Shown here: positions 13,040 to 26,280 of the stretch, piece after piece
How positions within the stretch are numbered: position 1 is the first letter of the stretch
Layout of the letters: every line of letters starts with the position of its first letter
Source: Larix kaempferi
Taxonomy: Eukaryota > Streptophyta > Pinopsida > Pinales > Pinaceae
Assembly (NCBI GenBank): GCA_027924585.1
Contig: BSBM01000486.1
Coordinates: forward strand, 39,758,001-39,822,000
Direction of reading: 5' to 3'
DNA length: 64,000 bases
The notes under the pieces: generated by a model
What the model was told of the DNA's origin: nothing
Seen by the model: the letters and a program-made list of their open reading frames with translations, nothing else
The model's database searches: none
Translations under genes and position numbers: made by a program

Positions 13040-16000
13040 TGTTATCACACCATAGTAGCAGGGCTACTATGCTTGCTTAGCAGATATCTGCACATTCCAG
13101 AGCTTCCACTATTCAAAGCTTGGCTATGATGATTGTATATTTTGAGATCACTCATGATCAGAGCAGTGTATTATTCAGACTTATGTTAGACCTTGTGTCA
13201 AGGCTGAGCCTTGACAGTTCAGATTTGATGACCGATGTGACCCTTTATCCCATGCAGTTTCAGTTCAATGCCTAGAGATGTATTGCAGCAGTGTTTTCAG
13301 ATGATATATGATGATTATTCTTGTGATGATGTTGTATGACTTATGGATGTTTTATCACTGACTGTGGATTATTATCTTGTTGATTTAGTCATGTTCACAA
13401 CATCTACTTGGTATATTATTCCTGATGTGGCAAACTATTTAAAATGAACTCTAAAATGAACATTTACTTGCACATTTAGGTTGTTTAACAAAACTCACTG
13501 GTTTACCACCTTACATAGATATGGTCTTTCCTGACACCAGTTGTCTGCTAGTTTAGGCTCCATATTCACTTGACTCCATCCATACATGACTTTCCTTATT
13601 TGACTATAAACCCTGACTTGTCTCATTTGACTTTCTAATACTGAGGACTTCCCCATTTTTCTACCTCTGTGTTTGGACCGCATCCCTGTATGTTTAGTGT
13701 CTCGACTCTAAGTTGGTGACAAAACTCGCCTTTGGTGAGTTGGATTGTAGGCCTAAATCATTCTGATCGGTTGTCCCGATGTTGGCATTGGCTCGAACTC
13801 CCCCTAGTCACTTGAGATGTTGTTGGCTAAAACTGAAAGCTCATGTACTACTTATGGAAACTTATAAATTTGCCCATGGAAACTAAAAAGGGCAAGAGCG
13901 ATGAACTGCTAAAAATACTCCTCGAAGAGTATAAGAAAGGTCCAAAAAGCAATGGTTCTTAAAAGCTATATCTAAACAATTGTTGAGCTTATATGTATAT
14001 GAAAACATGCCCTGGATGCAAGCTGCAACTAGTTGTGCTTTTCAGCACACCTGAGATCCGAAGGGTTATGTGGGCCAAAAAGGCCATGAAATGAAATTGA
14101 ATGATCCTAATGAACCTGGATCAACTTGATGTAGACATGATGCCTAAGTTGAATAAGCACTCTCTAAACAACTTATCCATTTGTGAGGCACAGCCATCCC
14201 TCATGTTATTTTGTCCAGCACAGAGTTTGTAGTTTTCCCCTTCTCCCAGTCCAAAGTATTTTTGAGTTGAGTAAGACAAGTCAACCCCTTAGCCCAACCA
14301 TGTTCCTAGCCTTCATCCTTCACTAGCAGTTTGACCATATCCAATGGATGAGTTTGTCATTTAAACTATTGTGCAAATAATTTCAAATAACAAAGGAAAT
14401 ATGCTAACTTAATCAATGCCACTGAATGGATGTTATACTTTGAGCTTGGCTATGAAAATGATTAGAGAAACATGTCTTAGTCTACAGATGTGATTTATCC
14501 TTGGTTGTATATTATCGGGATCTGTGATGATGTGGGCCATATATATACCTATTGATGATGATTGATGGTCCCACATACTTGATTATGATGCCATATGATG
14601 GAAACATGGTTCAAATGATGATTGATGCAGTTCAACAGGTTTTATTATTACTTCAAATCATCAAATTATGCATTGTCCATATATGGTGGACCCTATAGCT
14701 CGCCCATTAGGGCAACCCATGGTGTATGAGTACACATTCCTAGTGGATTTGGGTCTTCTAGATCCAATGCGACACTTATCTTTCAGTTCCGGGCACTTCT
14801 GACAGTGATTGATGCAGTTTTACACTTGTTGACCAGATTTGGGGCTGATTTCCCAACCTGAGCAGCAGGGCCCATGAGAGGCCAGTTCACCTAGGGCGCT
14901 GTATGAGGAGGGGGTGGTCCAGCCACTTGTTTTTACCATTTACCCCCCCCTTCTGGAGAGCCTGGTAGGCTCAGATGGACAGCAAAGATGCCCTAGGAGG
15001 CAGTTTTGGCACTTTCACAGTTACCGAGGCAGTTAAAAAATGGGATAAAGTGGTCACTGAGGAATTCGATTTGGGCAATTGGGGCAAGGTTTTGGCACTT
15101 GGTTTTCACAGAGGTCTTCCAGGGTGATCCCACTATCTTCTAGCCAGTTTTCACCATGTGGGTATGCCCACAGGGATCACAGGAGGTCTTTTACTGCTTG
15201 TTTGTCACAGATTTTGAGGACAGATTTGATCATTTATATTATATTGGACATATTTTATTATTTTATTGTGCCTTGGGGATGAGCTAGTAAGGATTGATGC
15301 CTCCTAGCCCCACCATGTCCTCTTTTTGTCATGTCCTAGTCACTATGAGGTGGATTTTGGTGCTTGTACCCCCTCTAGTGGATGACGTCACCCTCCATGA
15401 TTATTTTTAGACTATGACGTCATCACTTTATGAGTGATCCATGTGTTATGTTATTATGGTTCATCTTAGCCATTGATTGTATGATGAGATCTTTTAATCT
15501 CAACCACTCATTTGATGTAGTATTGTAAAGTGGTATAGGGTTTTGGTCTTTATTATCCTATATAAGGAGGAGACCCCCTATTGTATAGCTCAGCTTCAGA
15601 GCTTTGGAATATTGGAATATAAGACTTCTTTGTGGAGCATATCTCTCTTGTCTTGTGGATTCTCTTGCATCTTGAGTATATAGTATCTCTTCTATGTATC
15701 ATTGTGGGTTTTGGTGCTACTTCTAGTTTTCTTGCAGGGAAGTCGAATTGGTGGAGAGAAGGGCAATTTCTTGAGGGTTATTGTTGGAGGGATCCACATA
15801 TTCTCTCTTGGGTTGATCTTGTGACAGGGAGTATCATTATTATATCTTCGTGACATAGTTGATGCTTTCTACTCCATCTTTCTATCATTTTCATAATCAT
15901 CTTGCTTGACTTGTTTCTCTTGATCTTGTCTTGTAGGAGGAGGACGATTTGGCTTCTTTGAGGAGGACGTTTTGGTTTGGAGCAACAAAATTGCACTCTT

Positions 16001-17508
16001 GAATATACACATAGGAGAATGCTATCAATTTGCAAGGTGGCCATAAGCAATTAGAGTAAGATCTACAAGGTATGTGCCTCTTTCCATCCATTCTTTCATC
16101 ATTGGTCACAAACCCTAATTAATTGAAACCCTCATTTTGGTTTTTCTTAGATCTACTTAGATCTAGCCTTGCTTTTGAAAATATATTAAAAACCCACCTC
16201 TATAGCATCCACCCCTATTTGGATCTATAGTTTGGTGGTGATTGGGTTATAATTGACACACTTTTCAAGGCAATAAAGCCCTCTTGAGCCAAATCGCACT
16301 TCCTTGGAGAGGCTTGTTTGGTTAGATCTAGCATATGGGTAGGTGAGATCCCACTTGATTCATAATCTACACACTTGATAACCTACCCTTAGACTTTTAC
16401 TTTGGTGATTTCTACCTTGTGGGCATCATTCCACATTTTAAAGGATTAAAACGCCATTTTGGACTACTTGACATCTTAAAACTCAGATCTAGTAAGATCT
16501 AACCCTTGGATTGCCTTGATTTTCAAGATCCACATAGATCATGGCCTAAACTACTTGGATCTACAATTTGGTGGCCATTGGACTTGTTTTGACACACCTT
16601 TCCCATCTTTTAGCCCTCCTTGAGCAAGGTCGCACTTCCTTGGGTGATTGAGTTTGCCCACTTTGAGGATGTGGGTAGTTGAGATTTTGGTGGATTTGGA
16701 ATCGACATACCTTGAAACCTAGGTCTAGAGTATCATTTTGTGATGATCGGCCTTGGCGTTAGCATTCCTTGTTTTAAGGGATTGTGGTCCACTTGGGTCA
16801 TATCATGAAACCCTGGATCTAGTAAAATCCAACCATCATATCCCAATTAGCCCACTCAATTTGCATACTAGGTGTCACGATCTACACTTTGATATATCTT
16901 TTGACTCCATTAACCCATCCAACAAGGCACTAGTCCTCCTTAGGCAAGTTGCACTCCTTGGGAATTGTGTCAAACCTTAAATCCCATATGTGGGTATTCC
17001 TAATTTCAACTTATATCCATAGATCTACTCACTACATATCCACTAGTACCAATTTGCATCCCTTAATTTCACCTTGTGGGTCCCATTTGAACCATTCACA
17101 TATCCCAATAAAGTAGGTCACACTTGTGTAACACATGGTACTAGATCTTGTCATTATAACTAATCATGTGGCCTAAATCATATATTGGTTGAAACACTAA
17201 GCATCTCTCAAACCATCATCAACCATACTTTAACTTCTAGGTCCACTTAACCTTGCATTGGTTTCCGTAACTCATCATTTACTTATCCCTAGAAACCTTT
17301 GTTTGGGTCCAATCATCTTTGATTGGTAATAGGGTCTCCCCCTAGGTCTTGATTCATCTAGATCTAAAGTAAAGAGTGCCTCGGTTAACGTGACTCCCAC
17401 CTTGCATTGGGAACCGTGGCATCTCTTGGGTCACCTCTTTAGTTGTCTATCTCCTCTACCGTCCTGGATGGGATACCACTAGGGACAACTACAAGTTGTG
17501 TGATAACA
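13040..17508 (+). mobile_element. T3: 4.5-kb non-coding element (probable solo LTR)
   Basis: Starts TGTTATCACA and ends TGTGATAACA. The target duplicates are GATCC (13035-13039) and AATCC (17509-17513), one mismatch apart. A clear TATA box, TATATAAG, is at 15559-15566, about 56% along the element. That position fits the U3/R border of a long LTR. Same subfamily as T2 and in the same orientation, 216 bp away. No coding capacity and no W-box cluster. Confidence 0.86.
15559..15566 (+). promoter_or_regulatory. TATA box of T3
   Basis: TATATAAG within CC-TATATAAG-GAGGAG. Equivalent boxes are TATTTAAA in T4 (20963-20970) and T6 (47471-47478), TATTTAAG in T7 (56644-56651), the minus-strand TATTTAAA in T5 (23692-23699) and TATATA in T1 (about 2366-2376). 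The conserved placement supports a Pol II promoter inside an LTR. Confidence 0.6.
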
Positions 17509-18470
17509 AATCCACCATATGTAAATATGGAGTAGTGACATTCTTCAAATTAGTGATCAAGGCATGGGCATGGGCCTGCGGTCTTCCATCCGGAATCTCT
17601 TCAAGATCTCAACTACATAATTACACTACCCAAGGAAAATCTCCCCTAGTCTCTACCAAACCTCCAATCCCAAGAAGTAATGCATCAAACCAATGTCCTT
17701 CGTCTCAAACTCAACTGCCATATCTTCCTTGCACCCTGCAATGAGCTTCTTTGAACCTATGAGAAATAGGTCATCTACATACAACACCAAAATGAGTAGA
17801 TCAGCCTCAACAAATATGAAATATAAGTTGGGATCTGCTTCACTTTTGGTGAATCCCATGCTCTGTAGGTATCCATCGATCCTAGAATACCATGCTCTTG
17901 ATGCCTACTTGAGTCCATATAGGGCCTTTTTCAGCTTGCACACATGGGATTCCTTACCATTGACCTCAAATCCCTAAGGTTACTTGATGTACACTTATTC
18001 CTCAATTATCCCATTAAGGAAAGATGTCTTCACATCTATTTGATGTATCCTCCATCCAATGATAGATATTAGAGACTAAATACATCACTGCTTGAATGGA
18101 AATGTATTTGGCGACTGGAGAAAATGTCTCCTCGTAATTCACTCCCTCTTTCTAGGAAAATCCTCTTGACATGAACCTCGCCCAATACTTCTCTATGCTA
18201 CCATTTACAGCATGCTTGATCTTGTAGAGCCATCTAGAAGTCACCACTGACTTTCGCTCTGGTCTAGGCAGAATGTCCCAAACATCATTCTCCACAATGG
18301 AGGTGTACTCCTCCACCATGGCATCCCTCCAAACCTGTTGATCGACTGCCTTCTGAAAACTGAAGGGCTAGGAATCTACGATACTACTCATCGATGCCAT
18401 GCAGTTTGTAAACTTCTTTAGAAGTCTACTCTCCTTGAATGAGCTCCCAGGAACCTCAACATGATAGCCT
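17509..18470 (-). pseudogene. copia-1 pol: reverse transcriptase
   Basis: The minus-strand translation opens with the copia inter-domain block (QQVWRDAMVEEY, ENDVWD, SRWLYKIKHA) and continues through EKYWARF and YEETFSPVAKY. It reaches the catalytic YVDD motif within VLYVDDLFLIGSKK, near 17770, followed by LMHYFLGLEV. Several TAG/TAA codons interrupt the frame, for example before KEGVNYEE. The family copies element RNA into DNA in virus-like particles; this copy is dead. The downstream part is resumed at 13039 beyond T3. On the upstream side it abuts T4 at AGCCT (18466-18470). Confidence 0.9.
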
Positions 18471-21400
18471 TGTTATCACATGTATAGTAGCTGGGCTACC
18501 ATACATTATTTTTCTGATGCCAGTACACTATTCAACGAGTTCCCTTACATTTGAGATGCTGAGATGAGCATCTATATTGGATCACTATCAGATTTTGGAC
18601 ACTAGTTGTATTCCCCATGCCATGACTGAGTCTCAGGACACTCAGAGAGATGATCGATGTAGCCATTATATCATTTGTACAGAGCAGTCAGTAGTGCCCA
18701 GAGTTGCAGTAGCAGTTTCAGAGGACAGGTGATGGTTCAGATGATGAGCATTCAGGTATATGATTCAGCAGGTATATCATTGTGTTACGGTTATATTGCT
18801 TTTATACTTATTCTTATAACATGTCTTAGCACTTAGTGTCATGATCTGGCGATCATATAGATATGTGGACCTGGTTGATCTTATTATATATACTATATTG
18901 TCCCTACTCAGACTTAGAAGTTCACTATTCATACTCATTGGTTTTACCCTCCTTAGGGAGAATAGAGGTGATCATTCCACCATACCTTGGCTTGCTAGTG
19001 TTGGCTCCATTATTCATTGTTTTCATCCATCCATTCCCTACCTTTTAGTTTATCACCCTGACTTACTACTTGACTAGTGACATGGAGGATCTTTTCCCCA
19101 CTGTAGCCTCTATATTGGATGAGCTTCCCTGTTTATTGTGTCTCGGCTCTGAGTTGGTGACAAAACTTACCTAGGGTGAGTTGGAGTTCCTTGTGAATTC
19201 CCCTAGTCACTAAAGTTGTGTTGGCTAAACCTGAAACTTTTAGTGCTACCATGAATACAAAATCTGGAAAAAATGAAATGCTATATCTTGTATGAAAAGC
19301 TCATTCATGGAATGTGTTTCTAAACACACCTAGAAGTGCTCAGGTAAACAAGTGCCTTAAAAACACACCTGCAGCAGAAAGCCTAAAATAAATGTAAATC
19401 TATGCAATGTGTTTATAAACACACATAGACCAAGGCTATGGAAACTTCAGGCCCAAAAAGCAATGGAACTTAAATGTTATATCAAAACAATTGCTGGCCT
19501 CATTTGTATTATGGATTGTGCGCATCTGTTAAAGGTGAATAAACCCTCTTTGAACAACTCATCCATTTGTGAGACACCGCCATTCCCTGTGTTGTTGCTC
19601 ATTCAGTATATGCTATGTTGTGTATTCCCTTTGCCAAAATGTCACAAAGTTAAGTCAGTCAAGTCATCCCTTACCCTACCCAGTTATTTTAGCCTTCACC
19701 CTTCACTAGCAAATTGATCACAACTATGAAGTGAGTATGCTCTTGAAAGTCTAGTCTGAGTAATAATAATAATTAATGACATTATATATTTGGATTTAGA
19801 TCGCCAGTAATGATTACTTTGTGTTATAATTGTTATTTGAATGAATTGTAGAGCATGTATTAACCTATGACACTTTGCAGCAACTTATGATGGTGGTCTG
19901 AGTTATATTTGGTCATGTTGACTTGGTCAAACCTAGTTTGACCAAGGTCAACCATAGGGCATGAGATGGTTGGACCTTGTGATGATATGGATAGATGATA
20001 TATGGTCTATGTACATGTATACGATGATTCTATGCAGCAGCTACAGGGTTATGATGATGATTCATGGTTTACAGCATTATTTGATCATTTACAGATTATT
20101 ATTATTTCACCTGTTCCGATATATTGGATATATATTTTGATCATGCAGAGACTCATATGGTGTATGAGTACACATCTTGGATGGATTTGGACCTTCTGAG
20201 TCCAATGAGACAGTCTGTTTTCAGTTCCGGGCACTTACAGTGATGATTGAGCCTCAGTTGGCTATCCCAGTGCAGTTTTGGTCTGTCGGAGACCCTGTCA
20301 GAGCAGATGTGATTTTTATCCGGTTGACCTAGGGCGCTATGCTTGGAGGGGGTGGTCCAGCCACTTGTTTTTACCATATTACCCCCCTCCCGGACACACT
20401 AGTGCCCTCACCTTGACAACGCAGGCACCCCAGGAGGCAGTTTTGGGCAGTTTCACGCTTCCCGAGACATTTCAGGATTGGTAGAAATGGCTATTGAGGA
20501 ATTCGATTTCGGGTACTGAGGCAATGTCTTGGCATGGGATGATCAGTGATGATGGATTGATGTCTTCCACAACCCCTCCAGCAGTTTCAGCTTCATCGGG
20601 GCCCGCATCCATCACTTATGGCACTTTCTGATGATTTCTGAGGTCTTTTGAGGCCTACTATTTGTCCATAGAGGCACAATTTGGTATATTGATGACTATT
20701 TTATTATTATTGTGCTATGGGGATTGACCAAGGGTGGCTAAAATTACCCCTTGGACCCACCATAAGCTTCTTATTATATTTTGTCATCATGATTTGGTGG
20801 GATTCCCCTCTTCTAGGGCGATTTTGTCCACTTATGTTATATTTTATGAGTGATCCATGTATTTTATTGTTGAGCTCATCTCAACCATTGATAAGACTTT
20901 TGAATCTTTTAATCTTAGCCACTCATTCAAAAAGTGGTTAGGATTTTGATGCCTCCCCTTCCTATTTAAAGGAGAGAGCTTCTCATTGTAAGGGGACTTG
21001 TGGCTCTGGATTATAGGAATAGAAAATTATTATTGCATCTATCTCCAGTGTTGTGGTGAATGTTTTTGGTGTTCGTTCGTTGGTTCTTCCTTTGCACTAA
21101 GTTATTGGAGATCTTGTTTTGCCATATCTTTTGTACCACGTTTTTTGCATCTACAGGTGGAGGCCGATTTGCTTTGAGGAGGAAGTATTGGTAGGGGAAG
21201 ACTCTCCCTACTTCTTCTTTGGATCTCTTCGTTGGTAACAGGGAGTATTACTATCCCAGGACCTTCTATTCTATGTTATCATTGCATTTTACTTGTATTT
21301 CCTCCATACTTGACCTCTCTGATTGAAATCGATTTTCCTTGGATTGACAGGTAGAGGAGGGCGCACTTGTTGGCTAGGGCATCAATTTGGCAAGCAAAAT

Positions 21401-22911
21401 CAACAATCTCTCATTTGATCTCTGCGAGAATCTTCCTCAACATCAAAGCATCTCTCTTCATCACTCAGGTATGATCTCAAGGTAAGTTCGATCTCCATGA
21501 TCTATCCACTTGTCTAAAACATTTAAAACCCTAATTAATCAAAACCCCCATTTTTACATTTTTTCAGATCTACTAAGATCTAGTGGCTTCTTGGGTAAGA
21601 TATTTAAAACCCACCTCTATAGTATCCACGGCATCCCGGATCTATAGTTTGGTGAGGATTGGCCTCCATTTGACCCTCTTCCCAAGGCATTTAGCCTTCT
21701 CCAAGCAAAGGCGCACTTCCTAGTTTGGGTGGGTTGACCTAGATTTAGTATGTGGGTAGTTGAGATTCCACTTGATTTGTGATCTACACATACAATAACC
21801 TACCTCCAGATTGTCACTTTTCTGATTTCTACCTTGTGGGCCCTATTCCACATTTTAAGGGATTTAATCCCCATTTTGGACCACTTGGTATCTTTAAACT
21901 CAGATCTAGTAAGATCTAGCCATCGGATTGCCTTGAAATTATAGATCTATATCCTCACTTGATCAACCTACTAGGATCTAAAGTTTGGATGCCATTGGAC
22001 TTGTCTTGACTGTTTTATCCCACTTTTTAGCCTCCTTGGGTAAAGTTGCACCACCTTGGAGAAGTGAGTTGGTCCACTTTTAGGATGTGGGTACATGAGA
22101 TTTTTGTGGATTTGGAACGGGCATAATTCAAAACCTAGGTCTAGTGTGTCACTTCATCAAATCTTGCCTTGGGGATAGCATTCCTTGTTTTAAGGGATTG
22201 TGGTCCACTTAGGTCAAACCTAGATCTAGACCTATTCATCCATCAAAACTTTAATTTCCCACTTGTCTCATGCAATAGGAGTCCTTAACCACAAGTTAAC
22301 CTTACTTTGACTCCATTATCCCAATTCCCAAGGCATTGGTCTCTCTCCAAGTCAATTCGACTTTCCTAGATTGTTGGATTAACTTGTGGTTTGACCCTTG
22401 TGTGGTAAACTACACCCTTTGATGCCATCATACTTCATGATCAAGCTTGTCACTTGTACTAGTTAGCCCCAATTCAACCCTAAACTACCATGCATTGGAC
22501 ACGGTTCCCAAGGCAATGGATTTTCTCACATTGAGCTAGTACTTTAATCCTGGATTCTATTTCACAAATCATAAGTCACTCTCACATCAATAATGAACCA
22601 AAGCTATACTCATTGAACCCCTCACTTGTTTTGTGACTTCATCCTAAGGTCTAGGATAAACCATACACCTTACTTCACTTAGAATTAACTTGATTTGGTG
22701 TCTTGGTTTTGATCTCTCCTGTCGGGAGTAGATCGGGTCTCCCCCTTTGTTGTCTGGGCTAGATAATATAAAGAGAAGGTTGCCTCGACTGGCGTGACAA
22801 CCATATATTGGAGGTCGAGGTGATCGTGGTTGCACCTTTTGAGTTGCCCTTCCCTATTGCCATCCATGAGTGGATTCATCCATAGGGGTAACTACAGTCT
22901 AGGTGATAACA
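18471..22911 (+). mobile_element. T4: 4.4-kb non-coding element (probable solo LTR)
   Basis: Starts TGTTATCACA; ends GGTGATAACA (one base off the perfect inverse). Flanks are AGCCT (18466-18470, in copia-1) and AGCCC (22912-22916, inside T5), so the two sides lie in different host sequences. TATTTAAA lies at 20963-20970 and a W-box palindrome at 19918-19952. Termini and interior match T6 rather than T2/T3, for example TATATAGTAGC-type start and GTCGGGAGTAGATC near the end. See the separate finding on the T4/T5 junction. Confidence 0.83.
19918..19952 (+). promoter_or_regulatory. W-box palindrome in T4
   Basis: Two 11-base arms, CTTGGTCAAAC and GTTTGACCAAG (19922-19932 and 19936-19946), are separated by CTA and flanked by GTTGAC and GGTCAACC. 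That gives four TTGAC[CT] cores in 35 bp, on alternating strands, about 1 kb upstream of the TATA box. Confidence 0.6.
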
Positions 22912-25900
22912 AGCCCCACTAGCCTCCCTCAAGAAGTGCGACCTCCCTCAAGAAGGCTAATGTGCCTTGAAAATGTGCCAAATGAAGGCCAATCCTCACC
23001 AAACCATAGATCTGAATTGTCGTGGATGCTATAGAGGTGGGTTTTCAATATCTTACCCAAAGCCAAGCTAGATCCAAGTAGATCTAAGAAAAAGTGAAAA
23101 GTGAGGGTTTTAATCAATTAGGGTTTTTATGATCTAGAATTTATGGATAAGCCTAGGAAGAAGAAAACCATACCTTTGGAGCATACCTGGATGAAGAGAT
23201 GAATGCTAGTTGAGATGAGGATTACTTTTGCCAAAGATCAAATGAAAAAAAAAAATTGAAGCCCTCTTGCCAAATCGATTTTCTCCAAGCCACATGTGTG
23301 TCCCTCTAACCTGTCAAAACCAAGGAGCAAAGCATCAATCAGTTTAACATGTTGAAGATAGATACAAGCAAGAAAGAGATAAGCAAAGAATAGTTGGTAC
23401 AAAGACAAAACCACTCCCTGTTTAACCAAAACGTCCTCCTCCAGGCTTGAAGGGTAAGCCTCCCCACCAATTCGCACTTGTCAAAGAAGTCTTCTCCACC
23501 TGTAAAAAAGATATGGCAAAATATGCAAGATAGCTACAATAGATCCTCCAGTGCAATGGACAAAAGCATTTACAATCAAAACAACCAACATCCACTCCAA
23601 GATCCAAGAATGTACTCCAAAAGATAGAAATTTTATTCCAAGAGCCAAGAGCCAAATTCTCTAGATGATTTTACAATGAGAAGCTCTCCCCTTTAAATAG
23701 GATGGAGAAAGGCCATAATCCTAACCACTTTTTGAATGAGTAGCTAAGATTAAAAGATCAAAAGATCTAATCAATGGTTGAGATGGGCTCAACAATACAA
23801 TACAAGGATCAATAATAAAATATAACGATATGTGGACAAACTCACCCTAGGAGAGGGGATCCCACCAAATCATAATGATAAAACATAAGACATAGCTCAT
23901 GGTGGGTCCAAGGGGTAATTTCTAACACCCTTGGTCAATCCCCATGGCACAATATCCAAGAATAAAAGACCAAGACACCAAATTGTGCCTCTCTGGGAAA
24001 GTCGTGAGCCTTGGAAGGCTCCAAAAATCATCAAAACGTGCCAAAAGTGATGGATGTGGGTCCCACTGAAAGCTGAGACTGCTGGAGAAGGTGTGGAAGA
24101 CATCCCACTCATCATCACAAGTCATCCCATGCCATAACTTTGCCTCAGTAGCCCAAACCGAATTCTTCAGTAGCCATTTTCACCATTTCTGAACTTCCTC
24201 AGGAAGTGCGAAACTGCCCAAACTGCCTCCTAGAGTGCCTGCACTGTCAAGGTGAGGGCACCAGGCTATCTAGGAGGGGGGGTAATATGGTAATATCAAG
24301 TGGCTGGACCACCCCCTCCATGCACAGCGCCCTAGGTGAACTCACCCAATCTCTGCTCTGCTCTGACAAGGCCTCTGATAGACCAAATCTGCACTAGGAT
24401 AGCCAACTGAGGCTAAAAATCACTGTAACTGCCCGGAACTGAAAACAGACTGTCGCATTGGACTCAGAAGGTCCAAATCCATCTAAGAAGTGTACTCATA
24501 CACCATATAAACCTCTGCATGGTCCAAAATAAATACTCATCATACCTGGCAGGCCAAATAATAATAATCTGTAAAAGTGTTGAAAAAGCACAAATCATCA
24601 TCATAAGCCTGAAACCACTGCATAAGCCCACCATGGTAACCTGTACCGGATCATATATCATCTATCTGTAGCATCTAAGGTCTACTACCTCATGTCCTGT
24701 GGTTGACTTTTGGTCAAATTGGGTTTGACCAAGTCAACATGACCAAAATATAACTAAAACTGTCATCAAGGTGTCAAAGGTTAAAACATGCTATACAATC
24801 CATTCAAATAGCAATTAAAGCAAATAGCAATCATTACTGGCGATCTAAATCCAAATATAATAGGTCATTAGTTATTATTTATTACTCAGATTAGACTTTC
24901 AAGGTCATACTCACTTCATAGTTGTGATCAATTTGCTAGTGAAGGGTGAAGGCTAAGAATAACATGGCTAGGTCAAAGGATGACTTACTGACTTACCACT
25001 GTGACACTTTGGAAATGGGCAAGGGAATACACACCATAGCATATAGTGGACAAGCAATAAAACAAGGAATGGTGGTGTCTCACAAATGGGTAAGTTGTTC
25101 AAAGAGTGTTTATTCACCTTCACAGATGCGCACAATCCATAATACAAATGAGGCCAGCAACCTTTTGATATAGAGTTTAAGTTTCGTTGCTTTTTGGCCC
25201 TAAAGTTTCCATAGCCTTTGATCTATGTGTGTTTATAAACCCATTGCATAGATTTACATTTAATTAGGCTTCTTACTGCAGGTGTGTTTTTAAGGCACTT
25301 GTTTACCTGAGCACTTCTAGGTGTGCCACAGACAACTTGTTTACCTAAGTTTTACATTTCACAACAAATATAACATTTGATATTTCATAACCATTTTCAT
25401 TTGGCTTGCCTTTCATTCATGTGTGTTGAGAAACACATTGCATGAATGGGTTTTTCATACAAGATACAACTTTTTCATTTCCATATTTTGCATTAATGGC
25501 AGCATTAAAAGTTTCAGGTTTAGCCAACAACATCTTTAGTGACTAGAGGGACTTCTCAAGGAAATCCAACTCACCAAAGGTAAGTTTTGTCACCAACTCA
25601 AAGCCGAGACACAATAAACAGGGAAGCTCATCCAATACAGAGGCTACAGTGGGGAAAGGTCCTCCATGCCACTAGTCAAGTAGTAAGTCAAGGTAATGAA
25701 CAAACTGGGTAGGTAATGGATGGATGAAGACAATGAATAGTGAGACCAACACTAGCAAGCCAAAGTATGGTGGGAATGATCACCTCTAATCTCCCTAAGG
25801 AGGGTAAAACCGATGAGTATAGGCCAAGAACTTCTAAGTATGAGTAGGGACAATATGATATATATATAAAGTACAACCAAGTCCAGATATCTATATGATC

Positions 25901-26280
25901 GCCAGATCATGATGCTAAATACTAAGACATGCTATAAGAATGAATATAAAAGCAATATAACCATAACACCAAAATATACCTGCTAAGTCATATACCTGAA
26001 TGCTCATCATCTGAACCAAAATCTGTCCTCTGAAACTGCTGCTGTAACTCTGGGCACTACTGACTGCTCTGTACAAATGGCTAAATGGCTACATCAGTCC
26101 TCTCTCTGAGTGTCCTGAAACTCAGTCATGGCATGGGGAATATATCTATTGTCCATAATCTAATAATGATCCATAATAGATGCTCATCTTAGCATCTCAA
26201 ATGCAAAGGAACTGGCTGAATAGTGCTCTGGAATCTGAAAAAGAAGGTATGGTAGCCTGGCTACTATATATGTGATAACA
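22912..26280 (-). mobile_element. T5: 3'-truncated T-family element
   Basis: On the minus strand it starts TGTTATCACA at 26280, with GGTAT (26281-26285) as the plus-strand flank, i.e. ATACC in element orientation. It contains TATTTAAA (minus, 23692-23699) and a W-box cluster (24703-24737). It stops abruptly at 22912, in the first of the internal ~330-bp repeats, so about 1.1 kb of its 3' end is missing. T4 begins there. Its transcribed part (about 23200-23660) closely matches T7 at 56640-57180 and differs from T2/T3 and T4/T6, marking a third subfamily. Confidence 0.8.
24703..24737 (-). promoter_or_regulatory. W-box cluster in T5
   Basis: Cores TTGAC, GGTCAA, TTTGACC and GTCAA within 35 bp, homologous to the palindromes in T4, T6 and T7 but with mismatches in the arms. 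Confidence 0.5.

Noticed and set aside
8348-17508. T2 and T3 as the two LTRs of a single element
   Set aside because: The 216 bp between them are copia-1 RT/RNase H sequence, and each copy has its own target duplication in the copia frame.
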